From contig JAGXQV010000149.1 in assembly GCA_018336195.1 (NCBI GenBank), positions 1 through 39,014 on the forward strand: a DNA stretch of 39,014 nucleotides, given 5' to 3'. The translations under genes were made by a program, and so were the position numbers. Below are positions 1 through 8,843 of the stretch, in pieces. This DNA comes from Sulfuricella sp. Its GTDB lineage: Bacteria; Pseudomonadota; Gammaproteobacteria; Burkholderiales; Sulfuricellaceae. The notes under the pieces are model-generated. The model did no database searches and was not told the DNA's origin. It worked only from the letters and a program-made list of their open reading frames with translations. Each line of letters starts with the position of its first letter. Position 1 is the first letter of the stretch.

Positions 1-1226
1 CCGAAATTGGCGGACAATTCCTGCAGGTCAACCAAGCACTGTGCAATATATTGGGATATGAAAAGGAAGAACTACTGAAGCTGTCTTTTACGGAAATCAC
101 CCATCTGGAAGACCTGGAAGTTACCCATGCCAACGTGGAAAAATCATTGCATGGGGATATTGATTCATACCAGATGGAAAAGCGTTACATCCGTAAAGAT
201 GGTCGGGCGGTGTGGGTGAAACTCAGCGTTTCCATCCAAAGTGATGACGCAGGGTTGCCACAATATTTAATCGGCCAGATCGAGGACATTACCGATAGCA
301 AGATCGCCAAACAGGCGTTGAAGGAAAGCGAGGAAAAGTTTCGCTTGATCAGCACCTCCGCGAAAGATGCGATCATCATCATCGGTTCGACAGAGGAAAT
401 CACCTACTGGAACCCGGCTGCGGAATGCATATTCGGCTATAAGGCGGACGAGGTGTTAGGCAAGAATATGCATAAACTGATCACCCCGCCCCGCCACCGT
501 GACGATTCCCACCGCGGCTTTGCACATTTCATCACTTCCGGTGAGGGACCGGTGATCGGCAAAACCTTGGAAATGACCGCATTGCGCAAAGACGGTGAGG
601 AATTTCCCATCGAACTGTCGATTTCCGCCTTCAAGATCAAAGAACAATGGCAAGCCTTGGGTATTATTCGGGATATCAGCGAGCGCAAACAGTCGGAAGA
701 GCAAATCCGGCAACTGGCCTACTATGACACGCTCACTAACCTTCCCAATCGCCGCCTGATGCTGGATCGGCTCAACCAGTCCGTCTCCCAAGCAAAACGC
801 TATCAGCGCTCAATGGCCGTGGTGTTCCTCGATCTGGATCATTTCAAACAAATCAACGACACACTCGGTCATGATGTCGGGGATGAACTTCTGATGGTTG
901 CGGCAAACCGTTTGAAGGCTTGTGTACGTAGTGGAGATATCGTCTCCCGCCAAGGCGGGGACGAGTTTGTAATTGTCCTGGCGGAAATCGCCCATCCACA
1001 AGACGCTGCGGTAGTGGCTGAAAAAATCGTCGATACACTTGGTCTGCCCATTGCCATCAAGGGCCATGAACTAAAGATTACTACCAGTATCGGCATCTCC
1101 GTCTACCCCATCAATGGAACGGACGACACTCAGGAATTGATGAAAAAAGCGGATATGGCGATGTATGCGGCGAAAGAAGGCGGCAGAAACGGCTATCGTT
1201 TTTACCAGAATGACCCCATCACATGA
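1..1226 (+). CDS. PAS-PAS-GGDEF diguanylate cyclase, 5'-truncated by window edge
   Basis: The protein makes the second messenger c-di-GMP from two GTP. The reading frame is open from base 3, and the residues before the first possible start (TTG at 51) already belong to a PAS fold, so the true start lies upstream of the window. Visible order: end of a first PAS with its PAC segment (to about base 310), a second PAS/PAC (about 340-690, containing ITYWNPAAECIFGY), then a GGDEF domain (about 710-1215). The active-site loop GGDEF is intact, and an inhibitory I-site RSGD lies five residues before it, so an active, product-inhibited enzyme is expected. No membrane segment is seen in the visible part. 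The stop overlaps the start of the next gene (ATGA), which suggests translational coupling to a phosphodiesterase. The PAS ligand cannot be inferred. Confidence 0.93.
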   Translation, partial: EIGGQFLQVNQALCNILGYEKEELLKLSFTEITHLEDLEVTHANVEKSLHGDIDSYQMEKRYIRKDGRAVWVKLSVSIQSDDAGLPQYLIGQIEDITDSKIAKQALKESEEKFRLISTSAKDAIIIIGSTEEITYWNPAAECIFGYKADEVLGKNMHKLITPPRHRDDSHRGFAHFITSGEGPVIGKTLEMTALRKDGEEFPIELSISAFKIKEQWQALGIIRDISERKQSEEQIRQLAYYDTLTNLPNRRLMLDRLNQSVSQAKRYQRSMAVVFLDLDHFKQINDTLGHDVGDELLMVAANRLKACVRSGDIVSRQGGDEFVIVLAEIAHPQDAAVVAEKIVDTLGLPIAIKGHELKITTSIGISVYPINGTDDTQELMKKADMAMYAAKEGGRNGYRFYQNDPIT

Positions 1227-3748
1227 AACTCAAGACCAAAATATGGCTGTTGTTGGGCGCCCTAATGGCTCTTGTTCTGGCTGTTGATATCCCATTTAGC
1301 TACCAAAAATTCACCAACGAGCTACGGACGGAAGCGGAAAGCGACGCCGGCACCATTTACGGCATGATGATGGCCATGCGCCGTATTTACCAGAAACAGT
1401 TCATCGACAGCGGCATAACGTTGAATAACAAGACCGTCGGTTTTTTGCCGGCACATTCGCTGTCGCGCATTTCCAAGGATTTCCCCAATTGGAACGACAG
1501 CGGAATCATCTTCAACAATGTTTCCGATCAGCCGCGCAACCCTAACAATCAAGCGGATAGCTTTGAATTGCAAGCCATGGCATGGTTCCGCGACCATCCC
1601 AAGGACATCAAACGGATGCAAAATATCGTCGACGACAAGGGCGTTGGCTATATGCTTTACACCGCGCCGATCTGGATTGAGCAATCATGCCTAAAATGTC
1701 ATGAATCCGCTGAGAATGCGCCTCCCGGAATCCGTGAAAATTACCCTGACACCGCCTATGGGTACCGTCTGGGGGACTTGCGCGGGGTGGTGAGCGTCAA
1801 GATTCCGACAAAAAAATTCGATAAACGGCTCCAGGAAATATGGGGCGGGCAGGTATTCAAGACCCTTGCCAGCTATGTTGTATTGTTCCTGGCGCTAGGC
1901 TTCCTGCTCGATCGCTTGGTAACTCGGCGGCTTGCGCGCATGCAATCCGGCACGGAACGGATCGCGGCAGGGGAATACAGCGCGCGAGTCGCCCAGGATG
2001 GACAAGATGAGATCGCCGGACTCGCCCGGACCTTCAATCTCATGGCAAGCGAAGTACAGGCGCGCGATCGGGTGCTGGGCAAACTTTCCCTGGCCGTCGA
2101 GCAAAGCCCGGAGAGCATCGTTATCACCGATCTTGACGGGCGCATTGAATACGTCAACGAATCCTTTGTCCGCAAAACCGGCTATTCCCGCGAGGAGGCG
2201 TTGGGCGCCAATTCACGGATGCTCAAATCAAACAAGACTCCACCCGAGTCGTACCGTTCCCTCTGGGCGTCGCTGACTCAGGGCCAAGTCTGGCAGGGTG
2301 AATTCATCAACCGGTGCAAGGATGGCAGCGAGTACATCGAGTCCGCGATTGTTTCTCCGGTACGGGATTCCGATGGGCATATCACCCACTATCTGGCGGT
2401 AAAGCAGGATATTTCCGGAAAAAAACAAGCCGAAGCGCAAATTCATCGCCTGGCCTATATGGATGCCATCACCGATTTACCAAATCGTACCTTGTTGATG
2501 GATCGTCTGACTCAGATGCTGGCGGCGGGGCGCCGTTCCGGGTATCAGGAGGCGCTGATCCTGCTCAACATCGACCGCTTCAAAAACATCAATGACGCCC
2601 GCGGTCACACGCTGGGAGATGCGCTGCTCAAGGCCTTGGGCAAGCGGTTGGGAGGCATGTTGCGTGAAGGAGACACACTGGCGCGCTTTGCCGCGGACGA
2701 GTTCGCCCTCCTTCTACCTGATCTGAACCAACAACCGGAACGCGCTACCCGCTATGCGCTGTCTGTCACCGACAAAATCCACACCGCATTGCGTCAGCCT
2801 TTTGTTATCGGTGGCGAAGAAGTCACTATTACCGCCACCCTTGGAGTCACGCTGTTTCCGGAAATCCCGGATGAGGCGCCCGACCAGATATTACGTCGCG
2901 CCGACAACGCCCTGCACCGGGCCAAGGACGCCGGCGGTAACCAGACGGCTTTCTTCGAGACCGGCATGGGCGAATTGGCGGAGCAACGCTTCCGCGTGGA
3001 GCGGGAACTGCATCGCGCCATCCAGGCGGGTGAGTTGCGTCTTTATTTGCAGCCGCAGGTAAACTCACAAGGGCAATTGGCTGGTGCCGAAGCATTGGTC
3101 CGCTGGCAACACCCCGAACGTGGTTTACTTCCCCCCGGGGTATTCATACCGGTAGCCGAAGAGTCCGACCTCATCGTTGATCTAGGCACGTGGGTACTCG
3201 CTGAAGCCTGTCGTCTGATGGCGCAGGAAGACATGGCCGGTTATCCACTGCGGTTATCGGTAAATCTGAGTCCACGCCACTTCCGTCAGAGAAGTTTCGT
3301 GCCTTGGCTCCGCGATTTACTATCCGCCACTGGCGCCGACCCTACCCATCTGACCTTGGAGGTGACTGAAGGCTTAATGATCGACAACATCAACGATGTG
3401 GTGGCGAAAATGAATGAGCTCACCGCTATGGGGATACACTTTTCGCTGGACGACTTTGGTACCGGCTACTCTTCGCTTGCCTACATCAAACGGCTGCCTA
3501 TCCACGAATTGAAGATCGACAAAACCTTTGTCCAGGATGCGCCTTCCGACCCGGACGATGCGGCACTGGTGGAAACCATCCTCGCGGTAGCCAAGCACAT
3601 GCATCTCAAAGTGGTGGCGGAAGGCGTGGAAACTGTAGAGCAAGGCGCCTTCCTCAACGCCCGCGCGCAAGTCATTCATCAGGGGTATCTCTACGGCAGA
3701 CCGGAACCGGCGGAGGCGTGGACCCAGCGCTGGCGGAACCACGAATGA
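1223..3748 (+). CDS. Membrane heme c sensor (DUF3365)-HAMP-PAS-GGDEF-EAL phosphodiesterase
   Basis: An 841-residue, probably c-di-GMP-degrading, sensor. Order: N-terminal membrane helix (about 7-25); periplasmic DUF3365 (Tll0287-like) domain carrying CLKCH at residues 156-160, a CxxCH covalent heme c site; second membrane helix (about 213-232); HAMP; PAS/PAC (about 285-395); GGDEF (about 410-570); EAL (about 595-835). The GGDEF signature is AADEF (490-494), so cyclase activity is unlikely. It may act as a GTP-binding regulatory domain. The EAL domain keeps EALVRW (E623), NLSPRHF, EVTEG, DDFGTGYSS and VVAEGVET, so hydrolysis is expected. ATG overlaps the upstream cyclase stop (ATGA). Inference: periplasmic heme redox state or ligand binding controls c-di-GMP breakdown, balancing the adjacent synthase. 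Confidence 0.92.
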   Translation: MKLKTKIWLLLGALMALVLAVDIPFSYQKFTNELRTEAESDAGTIYGMMMAMRRIYQKQFIDSGITLNNKTVGFLPAHSLSRISKDFPNWNDSGIIFNNVSDQPRNPNNQADSFELQAMAWFRDHPKDIKRMQNIVDDKGVGYMLYTAPIWIEQSCLKCHESAENAPPGIRENYPDTAYGYRLGDLRGVVSVKIPTKKFDKRLQEIWGGQVFKTLASYVVLFLALGFLLDRLVTRRLARMQSGTERIAAGEYSARVAQDGQDEIAGLARTFNLMASEVQARDRVLGKLSLAVEQSPESIVITDLDGRIEYVNESFVRKTGYSREEALGANSRMLKSNKTPPESYRSLWASLTQGQVWQGEFINRCKDGSEYIESAIVSPVRDSDGHITHYLAVKQDISGKKQAEAQIHRLAYMDAITDLPNRTLLMDRLTQMLAAGRRSGYQEALILLNIDRFKNINDARGHTLGDALLKALGKRLGGMLREGDTLARFAADEFALLLPDLNQQPERATRYALSVTDKIHTALRQPFVIGGEEVTITATLGVTLFPEIPDEAPDQILRRADNALHRAKDAGGNQTAFFETGMGELAEQRFRVERELHRAIQAGELRLYLQPQVNSQGQLAGAEALVRWQHPERGLLPPGVFIPVAEESDLIVDLGTWVLAEACRLMAQEDMAGYPLRLSVNLSPRHFRQRSFVPWLRDLLSATGADPTHLTLEVTEGLMIDNINDVVAKMNELTAMGIHFSLDDFGTGYSSLAYIKRLPIHELKIDKTFVQDAPSDPDDAALVETILAVAKHMHLKVVAEGVETVEQGAFLNARAQVIHQGYLYGRPEPAEAWTQRWRNHE

Positions 3749-4265
3749 TTTTCCTGAATGCCCCCAGTTATGTTCCGCAAGCAGCAACCGGTGAAAAAAT
3801 TAGCCGAATAGCCGGAATGGGTTATGGCGAGGTTTCAGAATTTATTGGGCTATTTGCAATCTGAGGTTGGAAAGCCCTGATTTTCTGGTCAAGTCCCACA
3901 GCGTCAGCGATCTCGATCAAGGTTGGAATATGTGGTTCCTTCCTACAGTTTTAGAGTAGCCAGTTGTTGGAAGTATCTATGACTAGCTCCGATTTCAAAC
4001 GACTGCTGTCAGAGGTGCTGCCGACCTTCAGAATCCGAACATGAGCGACAAGTCATCGGCCATTGCGGACTGCGGCAATTTTCTCGAACAGTCACTTTCG
4101 ACCCTCCAAGCGAAATCACAATATTGTTGGTAGCCAGCCGGCGATCCGCCTTCACTTCACTTGAACCAGCCAGACATTACCGCACATTCACATTACAATC
4201 GCGGCTTGGTTTTACCCGGTTTGATTTTTATATCTTCAGCACCACAGGCAAAAAAATTAAAGCAT
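3749..4265 (+). other. Gene-poor, AT-richer spacer left of the restriction island
   Basis: No convincing coding sequence on either strand: the short frames here lack family features or a good ribosome site. The base composition is visibly more AT-rich than both flanking genes. It marks the left boundary between the c-di-GMP pair and the type I restriction genes. No long repeat shared with the right boundary was found by eye. Confidence 0.5.
4171..4199 (+). promoter_or_regulatory. Possible sigma70 promoter for hsdM
   Basis: A good -10 element TACAAT (4194-4199) sits 17 bases after a poor -35 (CAGACA, 4171-4176), about 65 bases before the chosen hsdM ATG at 4266. The surrounding DNA is AT-rich. 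The weak -35 makes this tentative. Confidence 0.3.
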
Positions 4266-6761
4266 ATGGCCATCAAGAAATCCGATCTTTACTCCTCCCT
4301 TTGGGCTTCTTGCGACGAACTGCGCGGCGGCATGGATGCCAGCCAATACAAGGACTACGTCCTGTTCATGCTGTTCATCAAATACGTTTCCGACAAATAC
4401 GGCGACTACGATGGCTTTGAACCGCCGGTCATTATTCCGCAGGGGGCCGGTTTCAAGGACATGGTCGCCCTCAAGGGCAAGGACGACATCGGCGACAAGA
4501 TCAATACCCAGGTCATCCAGCCGCTGATCGACGCCAACTCGCGCCTTGCCCGCAGCGATTTCCCCGACTTCAACGACGCCAACAAGCTTGGCGACGGCGC
4601 ACAGAAGGTCGAGAAGCTGGGCAACCTCATCGCCATCTTCGAAAATCCCGCCCTCGATTTCTCGCAGAACCGTGCCGAGAACGACGACATCCTCGGCGAC
4701 GCCTATGAATATCTGATGCGGCACTTCGCCAGCCAGAGCGGCAAGAGCAAGGGCCAGTTCTACACCCCGTCCGAAGTCAGCCGCATCATGGCCAAGGTCG
4801 TCGGCATCACCCCGGCCAACTCCATCGCTGCCACCACTGCCTACGACCCCACCTGCGGCTCCGGTTCGCTGTTGCTGAAAGTCGCCGCCGAGGCCGGCAA
4901 ACACATCACCCTCGAAGGGCAGGAGAAGGACGTGACCACCGCCGGTCTCGCCCGCATGAACATGATCCTGCACGACTTCCCGACCGCCAACATGCTGTCG
5001 GGCAATACGCTGTTCGATCCCAAGTTCAAGGACGGCGAGCAGCTTCGCACCTACGACTACGTCGTCGCCAATCCGCCCTTCTCGGACAAGACCTGGTCCA
5101 CCGGCCTCTTCTTGGGCGAAGGCGGCAGCGGCGACACCTACCAGCGCTTCACCTGGGGCGTGCCGCCCAGGAAGCAGGGCGACTACGCCTACCTGCTGCA
5201 CATCATCTGCTCGCTGAAAAGCACCGGCAAAGGTGCCTGCATCCTCCCGCACGGCGTACTGTTCCGGGGCAATGCGGAAAGCCTCATCCGCCGGCAACTG
5301 GTCCGCTCCGGCTACCTCAAGGCGATCATCGGCCTGCCGGCCAATCTCTTTTTCGGTACCGGCATCCCGGCCTGCATCCTGGTGCTCGACAAGGAAAACG
5401 CCACCGCCCGCAAGGGCGTCTTCATGATCGACGCCGCCAAGGGCTACAAGAAGGACGGCCCGAAAAACCGCCTGCGCGAGCAAGACCTCCACAAGATCGT
5501 GGACACCTACACCCGGCTGGACGAAAGCGACCCGCGCTACGCCCGCATGGTGCCGGTCGCGGAAATCGCCGACCCCAGGAACGACTTCAACCTCAACCTC
5601 CCGCGCTACATCGACAGCGCCGCGCCGGAGGATCTGCAGGACATCGACGGCCACCTGCGCGGCGGCATCCCCGAGCGCGACCTCGATGCGCTCGGCAACT
5701 ACTGGCAGATCATGCCCGGCCTGCGCGCCGCCTTGTTCGGCAACTCCACCCGCCCCGGCTACACCGCGCTAAAGCTCGCCATCGCCGAGGTCAAGCCCGC
5801 CATCTTCGGCCATCCCGAATTCGCCGCCTTCAACACCACGGCGAAGAAGCGCTTCACCCAATGGCAGACGGCCTCCATCCCGCTGCTCAAGGGACTCGCC
5901 CAGGACGGCCACCCCAAGCCGCTCATCGAAACCATCGCCGAAGACCTGCTCGCCACCTTCAAGGAAGTAAAGCTGCTCGACGCCTACGACGTCTATCAGC
6001 ACCTCATGGACTACTGGTTTGACACCATGCAGGACGATTGCTACCTGATCGCCGCTGCCGGGTGGCAGGCGGGAGCAAAGCCGCGCGAAATCCGCCAGGT
6101 CAAAAACAAGGAAGGCAAACTCGTCTGGCCCGAGAAGGAGGACTACAAGAAGGGCAAGCGCCGCTTCAAGTCCGACCTCGTTCCTGCCGCCATTCTCATC
6201 GCCCGCTACTTCACCGCCGAGCGCGATGCCATCGCCGCCGCTGAGGCCGAACTCGCCGCGCTGGAGCAGCAGCTCGACGAAATGCGCGAGGAACAAAGCG
6301 GCGAAGAAGGACTGCTCGCCGAAGTCATCGAAGGCGAGGGCGACAAGCAGAAAATCACCGCCAAAGCCCTGAAGTCTCGCCTCAAGGAAATTGCCCAAGA
6401 CCCGGACTACGCCGACGAGCGCCAGGCGCTGGAAGCCTACGCCGCGCTGCTCGACCGGCAGGCCGCCGCCAAGGCCAAACTCAAGGCCGCGCAGGACGAC
6501 CTCGAAGCCAAGCTCGACGCCAAATACCCCACGCTCAGCGAGGACGACATCAAGACCCTGGTGGTGGATAACAAATGGCTGGCCACGATTGCCGCCGCCG
6601 TGCAGGGCGAGTTGGAGCGCGTCTCGCAAACCCTCACCGGGCGCATCCGCCAACTCGCCGAACGCTACGCCACCCCGCTGCCGCAGCTCACCGACGAAGT
6701 GGCGACGCTCGCTGCTCGCGTGGACGCGCACCTCAAAAAGATGGGTGCAAGATGGCGTTGA
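4266..6761 (+). CDS. hsdM: Type I restriction-modification methyltransferase subunit M
   Basis: An 831-residue SAM-dependent adenine methyltransferase that works with HsdS and HsdR. I chose ATG 4266 (MAIKKSDLYSSLW...) rather than an in-frame TTG at 4161, because the HsdM_N domain starts here. Features: HsdM_N helical domain (first about 150 residues), KGQFYTPSEV, SAM-binding motif DPTCGSGSLLLKV, catalytic NPPF in VVANPPFSDKTW, then a long C-terminal extension with an Ala/Glu-rich coiled coil (about 660-770). At 831 residues it is longer than classical HsdM (about 500), but such extensions occur in one HsdM subgroup. Its last 10 bases overlap a broken DUF1016 gene, and its 3' end is duplicated at 7168-7339. 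The gene looks intact. Whether it methylates depends on an S subunit, which is damaged here. Confidence 0.95.
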   Translation: MAIKKSDLYSSLWASCDELRGGMDASQYKDYVLFMLFIKYVSDKYGDYDGFEPPVIIPQGAGFKDMVALKGKDDIGDKINTQVIQPLIDANSRLARSDFPDFNDANKLGDGAQKVEKLGNLIAIFENPALDFSQNRAENDDILGDAYEYLMRHFASQSGKSKGQFYTPSEVSRIMAKVVGITPANSIAATTAYDPTCGSGSLLLKVAAEAGKHITLEGQEKDVTTAGLARMNMILHDFPTANMLSGNTLFDPKFKDGEQLRTYDYVVANPPFSDKTWSTGLFLGEGGSGDTYQRFTWGVPPRKQGDYAYLLHIICSLKSTGKGACILPHGVLFRGNAESLIRRQLVRSGYLKAIIGLPANLFFGTGIPACILVLDKENATARKGVFMIDAAKGYKKDGPKNRLREQDLHKIVDTYTRLDESDPRYARMVPVAEIADPRNDFNLNLPRYIDSAAPEDLQDIDGHLRGGIPERDLDALGNYWQIMPGLRAALFGNSTRPGYTALKLAIAEVKPAIFGHPEFAAFNTTAKKRFTQWQTASIPLLKGLAQDGHPKPLIETIAEDLLATFKEVKLLDAYDVYQHLMDYWFDTMQDDCYLIAAAGWQAGAKPREIRQVKNKEGKLVWPEKEDYKKGKRRFKSDLVPAAILIARYFTAERDAIAAAEAELAALEQQLDEMREEQSGEEGLLAEVIEGEGDKQKITAKALKSRLKEIAQDPDYADERQALEAYAALLDRQAAAKAKLKAAQDDLEAKLDAKYPTLSEDDIKTLVVDNKWLATIAAAVQGELERVSQTLTGRIRQLAERYATPLPQLTDEVATLAARVDAHLKKMGARWR

Positions 6762-7160
6762 CGCACACCGACAACTACCGGCAACTGCTGGAACAGATTT
6801 CAGACGCCTACACCCAGGGCCGGGTTCGGGCAGTGCAGGCCGTCAACGCCCAACTAATCGAGACCTACTGACAGGTCGGACGGCATATCGTGGAATACGA
6901 GCAGGCCGGCAACCTCCGTGCCGAGTACGGCAAGGCGCTCATCAACAACCTGGCTGCCGATCTCGGTCTGCGCCACGGCAAGAGCTTTAGCCGCAGCAAT
7001 CTGGTGTACATGCGGCTGCTCTACCAGCGCTACCCAATAAGTCAGAAGGCTTCTCACCAATTGAGTTGGTCGCATCGTGGAGAAAGACCAGCTATACCTG
7101 CCCGACCGCGAAGCCCTGCGCCGCGAGCTGGAGCTGAGCCTGCGCGGGGTGGAATCGTGA
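6752..7160 (+). pseudogene. Broken DUF1016/YhcG-type PDDEXK nuclease gene
   Basis: ATG 6752 overlaps the hsdM end. The start MALTHTDNYRQLLEQISDAY and the later GRHIVEYEQAG, RAEYGKALINNLAADLG and SHQLSWSH are hallmarks of the DUF1016 N-terminal domain. The codon where the family has Trp (TYWQVGRH) is TGA at 6869-6871, a nonsense change after 39 residues. After SHQLSWSH (about 7075) the sequence jumps, in another frame, to a typical C-terminal tail (VEKDQLYLPDREALRREL), ending at TGA 7158-7160. Relative to family members of roughly 340 residues, most of the middle, including the nuclease core, is missing. So there are two lesions: a nonsense codon and a large frame-shifting deletion. DUF1016 genes often ride in type I restriction loci. 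Confidence 0.88.
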
Positions 7161-7167
7161 GCGGGCC

Positions 7168-7339
7168 GCAAGCCGCCGTGCAGGGCGAGTTGGGGCGCGT
7201 CTCGCAAACTCTCTCCGGCCGCATCCGCCAACTCGCCGAACGCTACGCCACCCCGCTGCCGCAGCTCATTGACGACGTGGCGACACTCGCCGCCCGCGTG
7301 GACGCGCACCTCAAAAAGATGGGGGCGGTGTGGAAGTGA
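7168..7339 (+). repeat. Second, diverged copy of the hsdM 3' end
   Basis: This stretch encodes VQGELGRVSQTLSGRIRQLA through DAHLKKMGAVWK, matching the last 55 or so HsdM residues at 6590-6761 almost residue for residue, with scattered base changes (roughly 90 percent identical by eye). It has no HsdM core ahead of it, but it abuts the hsdS fragment as an hsdM end normally would. It therefore looks like the tail of another hsdM allele left by recombination or by insertion of the DUF1016 gene. Together the two copies bracket the DUF1016 remnant as direct repeats. Confidence 0.9.
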
Positions 7340-7887
7340 AACCCGGATACAAGCAGACCGAGGTGGGTGTGATCCCGGAGGAGTGGGAGGTGTCTTCCGT
7401 TGGGCGGGAGTATGAAATCAAACTCGGCAAGATGCTCGACGCGGAGAAGAACGCGGGTGTTCCTAAGCCTTATCTTGGTAACAGGGCTGTTCAATGGGAT
7501 CGCATTGACATCAACGACCTTCCAACCGTGCCGATGTCTCGCTCCGACCTTGACCGGTTTCGGCTACAAAAGGGCGACTTGCTCGTGTGCGAAGGTGGCG
7601 AAGTTGGACGCGCCACGATTTGGGAAGCTCCGCTTGAAGAATGCTATTACCAAAAGGCGCTTCATCGCCTCCGCCCGCTACACGGTTTCAACTCGCAACT
7701 CATGGCTGCATTCCTCCGGCGCTGGTCGGATTGCGGCCTGCTCGCAAATTATGTGACCCAGACAAGCATCGCGCATCTTCCCAGAGAAAAGTTCATGGAA
7801 GTGCCAATGCCAGTTCCGCCACCGCCCGAACAACGCGCCATCGCTACGGCGTTGAGCGCAGCCAGCGGCTGCCGGAAGCTGCACTGA
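7330..7887 (+). pseudogene. hsdS: Truncated type I specificity subunit (first target-recognition domain only)
   Basis: GTG 7330 overlaps the end of the duplicated hsdM tail, the usual hsdM-hsdS arrangement. The start EVKPGYKQTEVGVIPEEWEV is characteristic of HsdS, followed by one target-recognition domain (FRLQKGDLLVCEGGEVGRAT, QTSIAHLPREKFMEVPMPVP) and PPPPEQRAIATALS, which opens the central conserved helix. At about 7855 homology stops and the frame ends after nine unrelated residues. Full-length HsdS is about 400 residues with two recognition domains. This has about 185 (one domain, no second conserved helix). Half-length S proteins can dimerise in some systems, but they need the conserved helix, which is lost here. 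Probably non-functional. Confidence 0.88.
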
Positions 7888-8741
7888 ACGAGCCGGATAC
7901 CCTGTTGCTGGAACGGCTGCACTTGCTTGCCGACGGGGTGTGCAAGCGCGCGACGGCGCTGCTGTTTCATGCCCAGCCCAGCCGCTGGTTTACCGGTGCC
8001 TATGTGAAGATCGGTTTTTTCGAGAACGATGCCGATCTGCGCTATCAGGATGAGGTGGATGGCCCCTTGCTGCTTCAGGTGAACAAGACCATCGAGGTGC
8101 TGCAAGCAAAATACCTGAAAGCCTTGATAAGCTACGAGGGTTTGCAGCGCGTGGAGACTTGGCCCATGCCCATGGCCGCGCTGCGCGAGGCGGTACTCAA
8201 TGCGGTGGTGCACAAGGATTACTCAAGCGGCGCGCCGATTCAGATCAGTGTTTATCCCGACAGGTTGATGATCTGGAATTCGGGCAGTTTGCCGTCGGAA
8301 TGGACGGTGGAGCGGCTGCTGACCAAGCACCCCTCCGCGCCCTTCAACCCGGACGTGGCGAACACGTTTTTCCGCAGCGGACAGATTGAGTCGTGGGGGC
8401 GCGGGATCGAGCGCATGATGCAAGCCTGCCTGGGCGCGGGTCAGCCTGCGCCTGTGCTGCAAGTGGAGTCTATCGGGGTGGGTGTGACGTTTTTGTTTGC
8501 GCCCACGCATGTCAAGCTCCAGATGGCACCGGCAGAAACGCCGGTAGAAACGCCGGTAGAAACGCCGGAGAAAATTCTTGTGGCATTGGAAGCAAGGCCG
8601 GACTTGACCCTGGCAGAGCTGGCGTCAACCATCGGCAAGTCATTGAGTGCCGTTGAGCGGGCGACGGCAAAACTGGTCAAAGAAGAGAAGCTGCGCTTCA
8701 TTGGCCCCAAAAAGGGCGGGCGCTGGGAGGTGCTGAAATGA
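7854..8741 (+). pseudogene. C-terminal part of an AlbA/GHKL-type ATP-binding regulator, fused behind hsdS remnant
   Basis: From about 7854 a different frame encodes ERSQRLPEAALNEPDTLLLE, a helical segment, then the GHKL-like ATPase box ALREAVLNAVVHKDYSSG, IWNSGSLPSEW and SWGRGIERMMQAC, a P-E-T repeat linker, and a winged-helix tail (ALEARPDLTLAELASTIGKS...) that probably binds DNA. This is the usual C-terminal two-thirds of RecG-like/Schlafen-AlbA ATP-binding proteins found in type I loci. The N-terminal AlbA_2 domain and start are absent. The frame runs upstream only through out-of-frame hsdS sequence. One deletion therefore joined hsdS to this gene and destroyed both. A shortened product from an internal start is possible but unsupported. 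Confidence 0.85.
8529..8571 (+). repeat. 12-base tandem repeat in a Pro-Val-Glu-Thr linker
   Basis: About three and a half copies of a 12-base unit (ccggtagaaacg) encode (P-V-E-T)n between the ATPase-like part and the winged-helix tail. Similar linkers are common in this protein family and can vary in copy number by slippage. Confidence 0.8.
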
Positions 8742-8843
8742 AGATCTGTGGCGCTATCTTCGCTAGAGTGATGGCCGAGGGGATGGTTACGCGCGGCGGG
8801 GGCGTTACCCGCATAAGCCCCAGTAGCATCGCCGGAGAAGCCC

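Noticed and set aside
4161..4265. An extended HsdM start at TTG 4161
   Set aside because: The added 35 residues do not resemble HsdM, and the family consensus begins at ATG 4266; this stretch also holds the likely -10 element.
4257..5654. A 465-codon minus-strand frame opposite hsdM
   Set aside because: Val/Gly/Asp-rich antisense translation without motifs; hsdM motifs on the plus strand are unambiguous.
8529..8571. Possible CRISPR-like repeats
   Set aside because: They are a 12-base in-frame tandem repeat encoding Pro-Val-Glu-Thr, without spacers.
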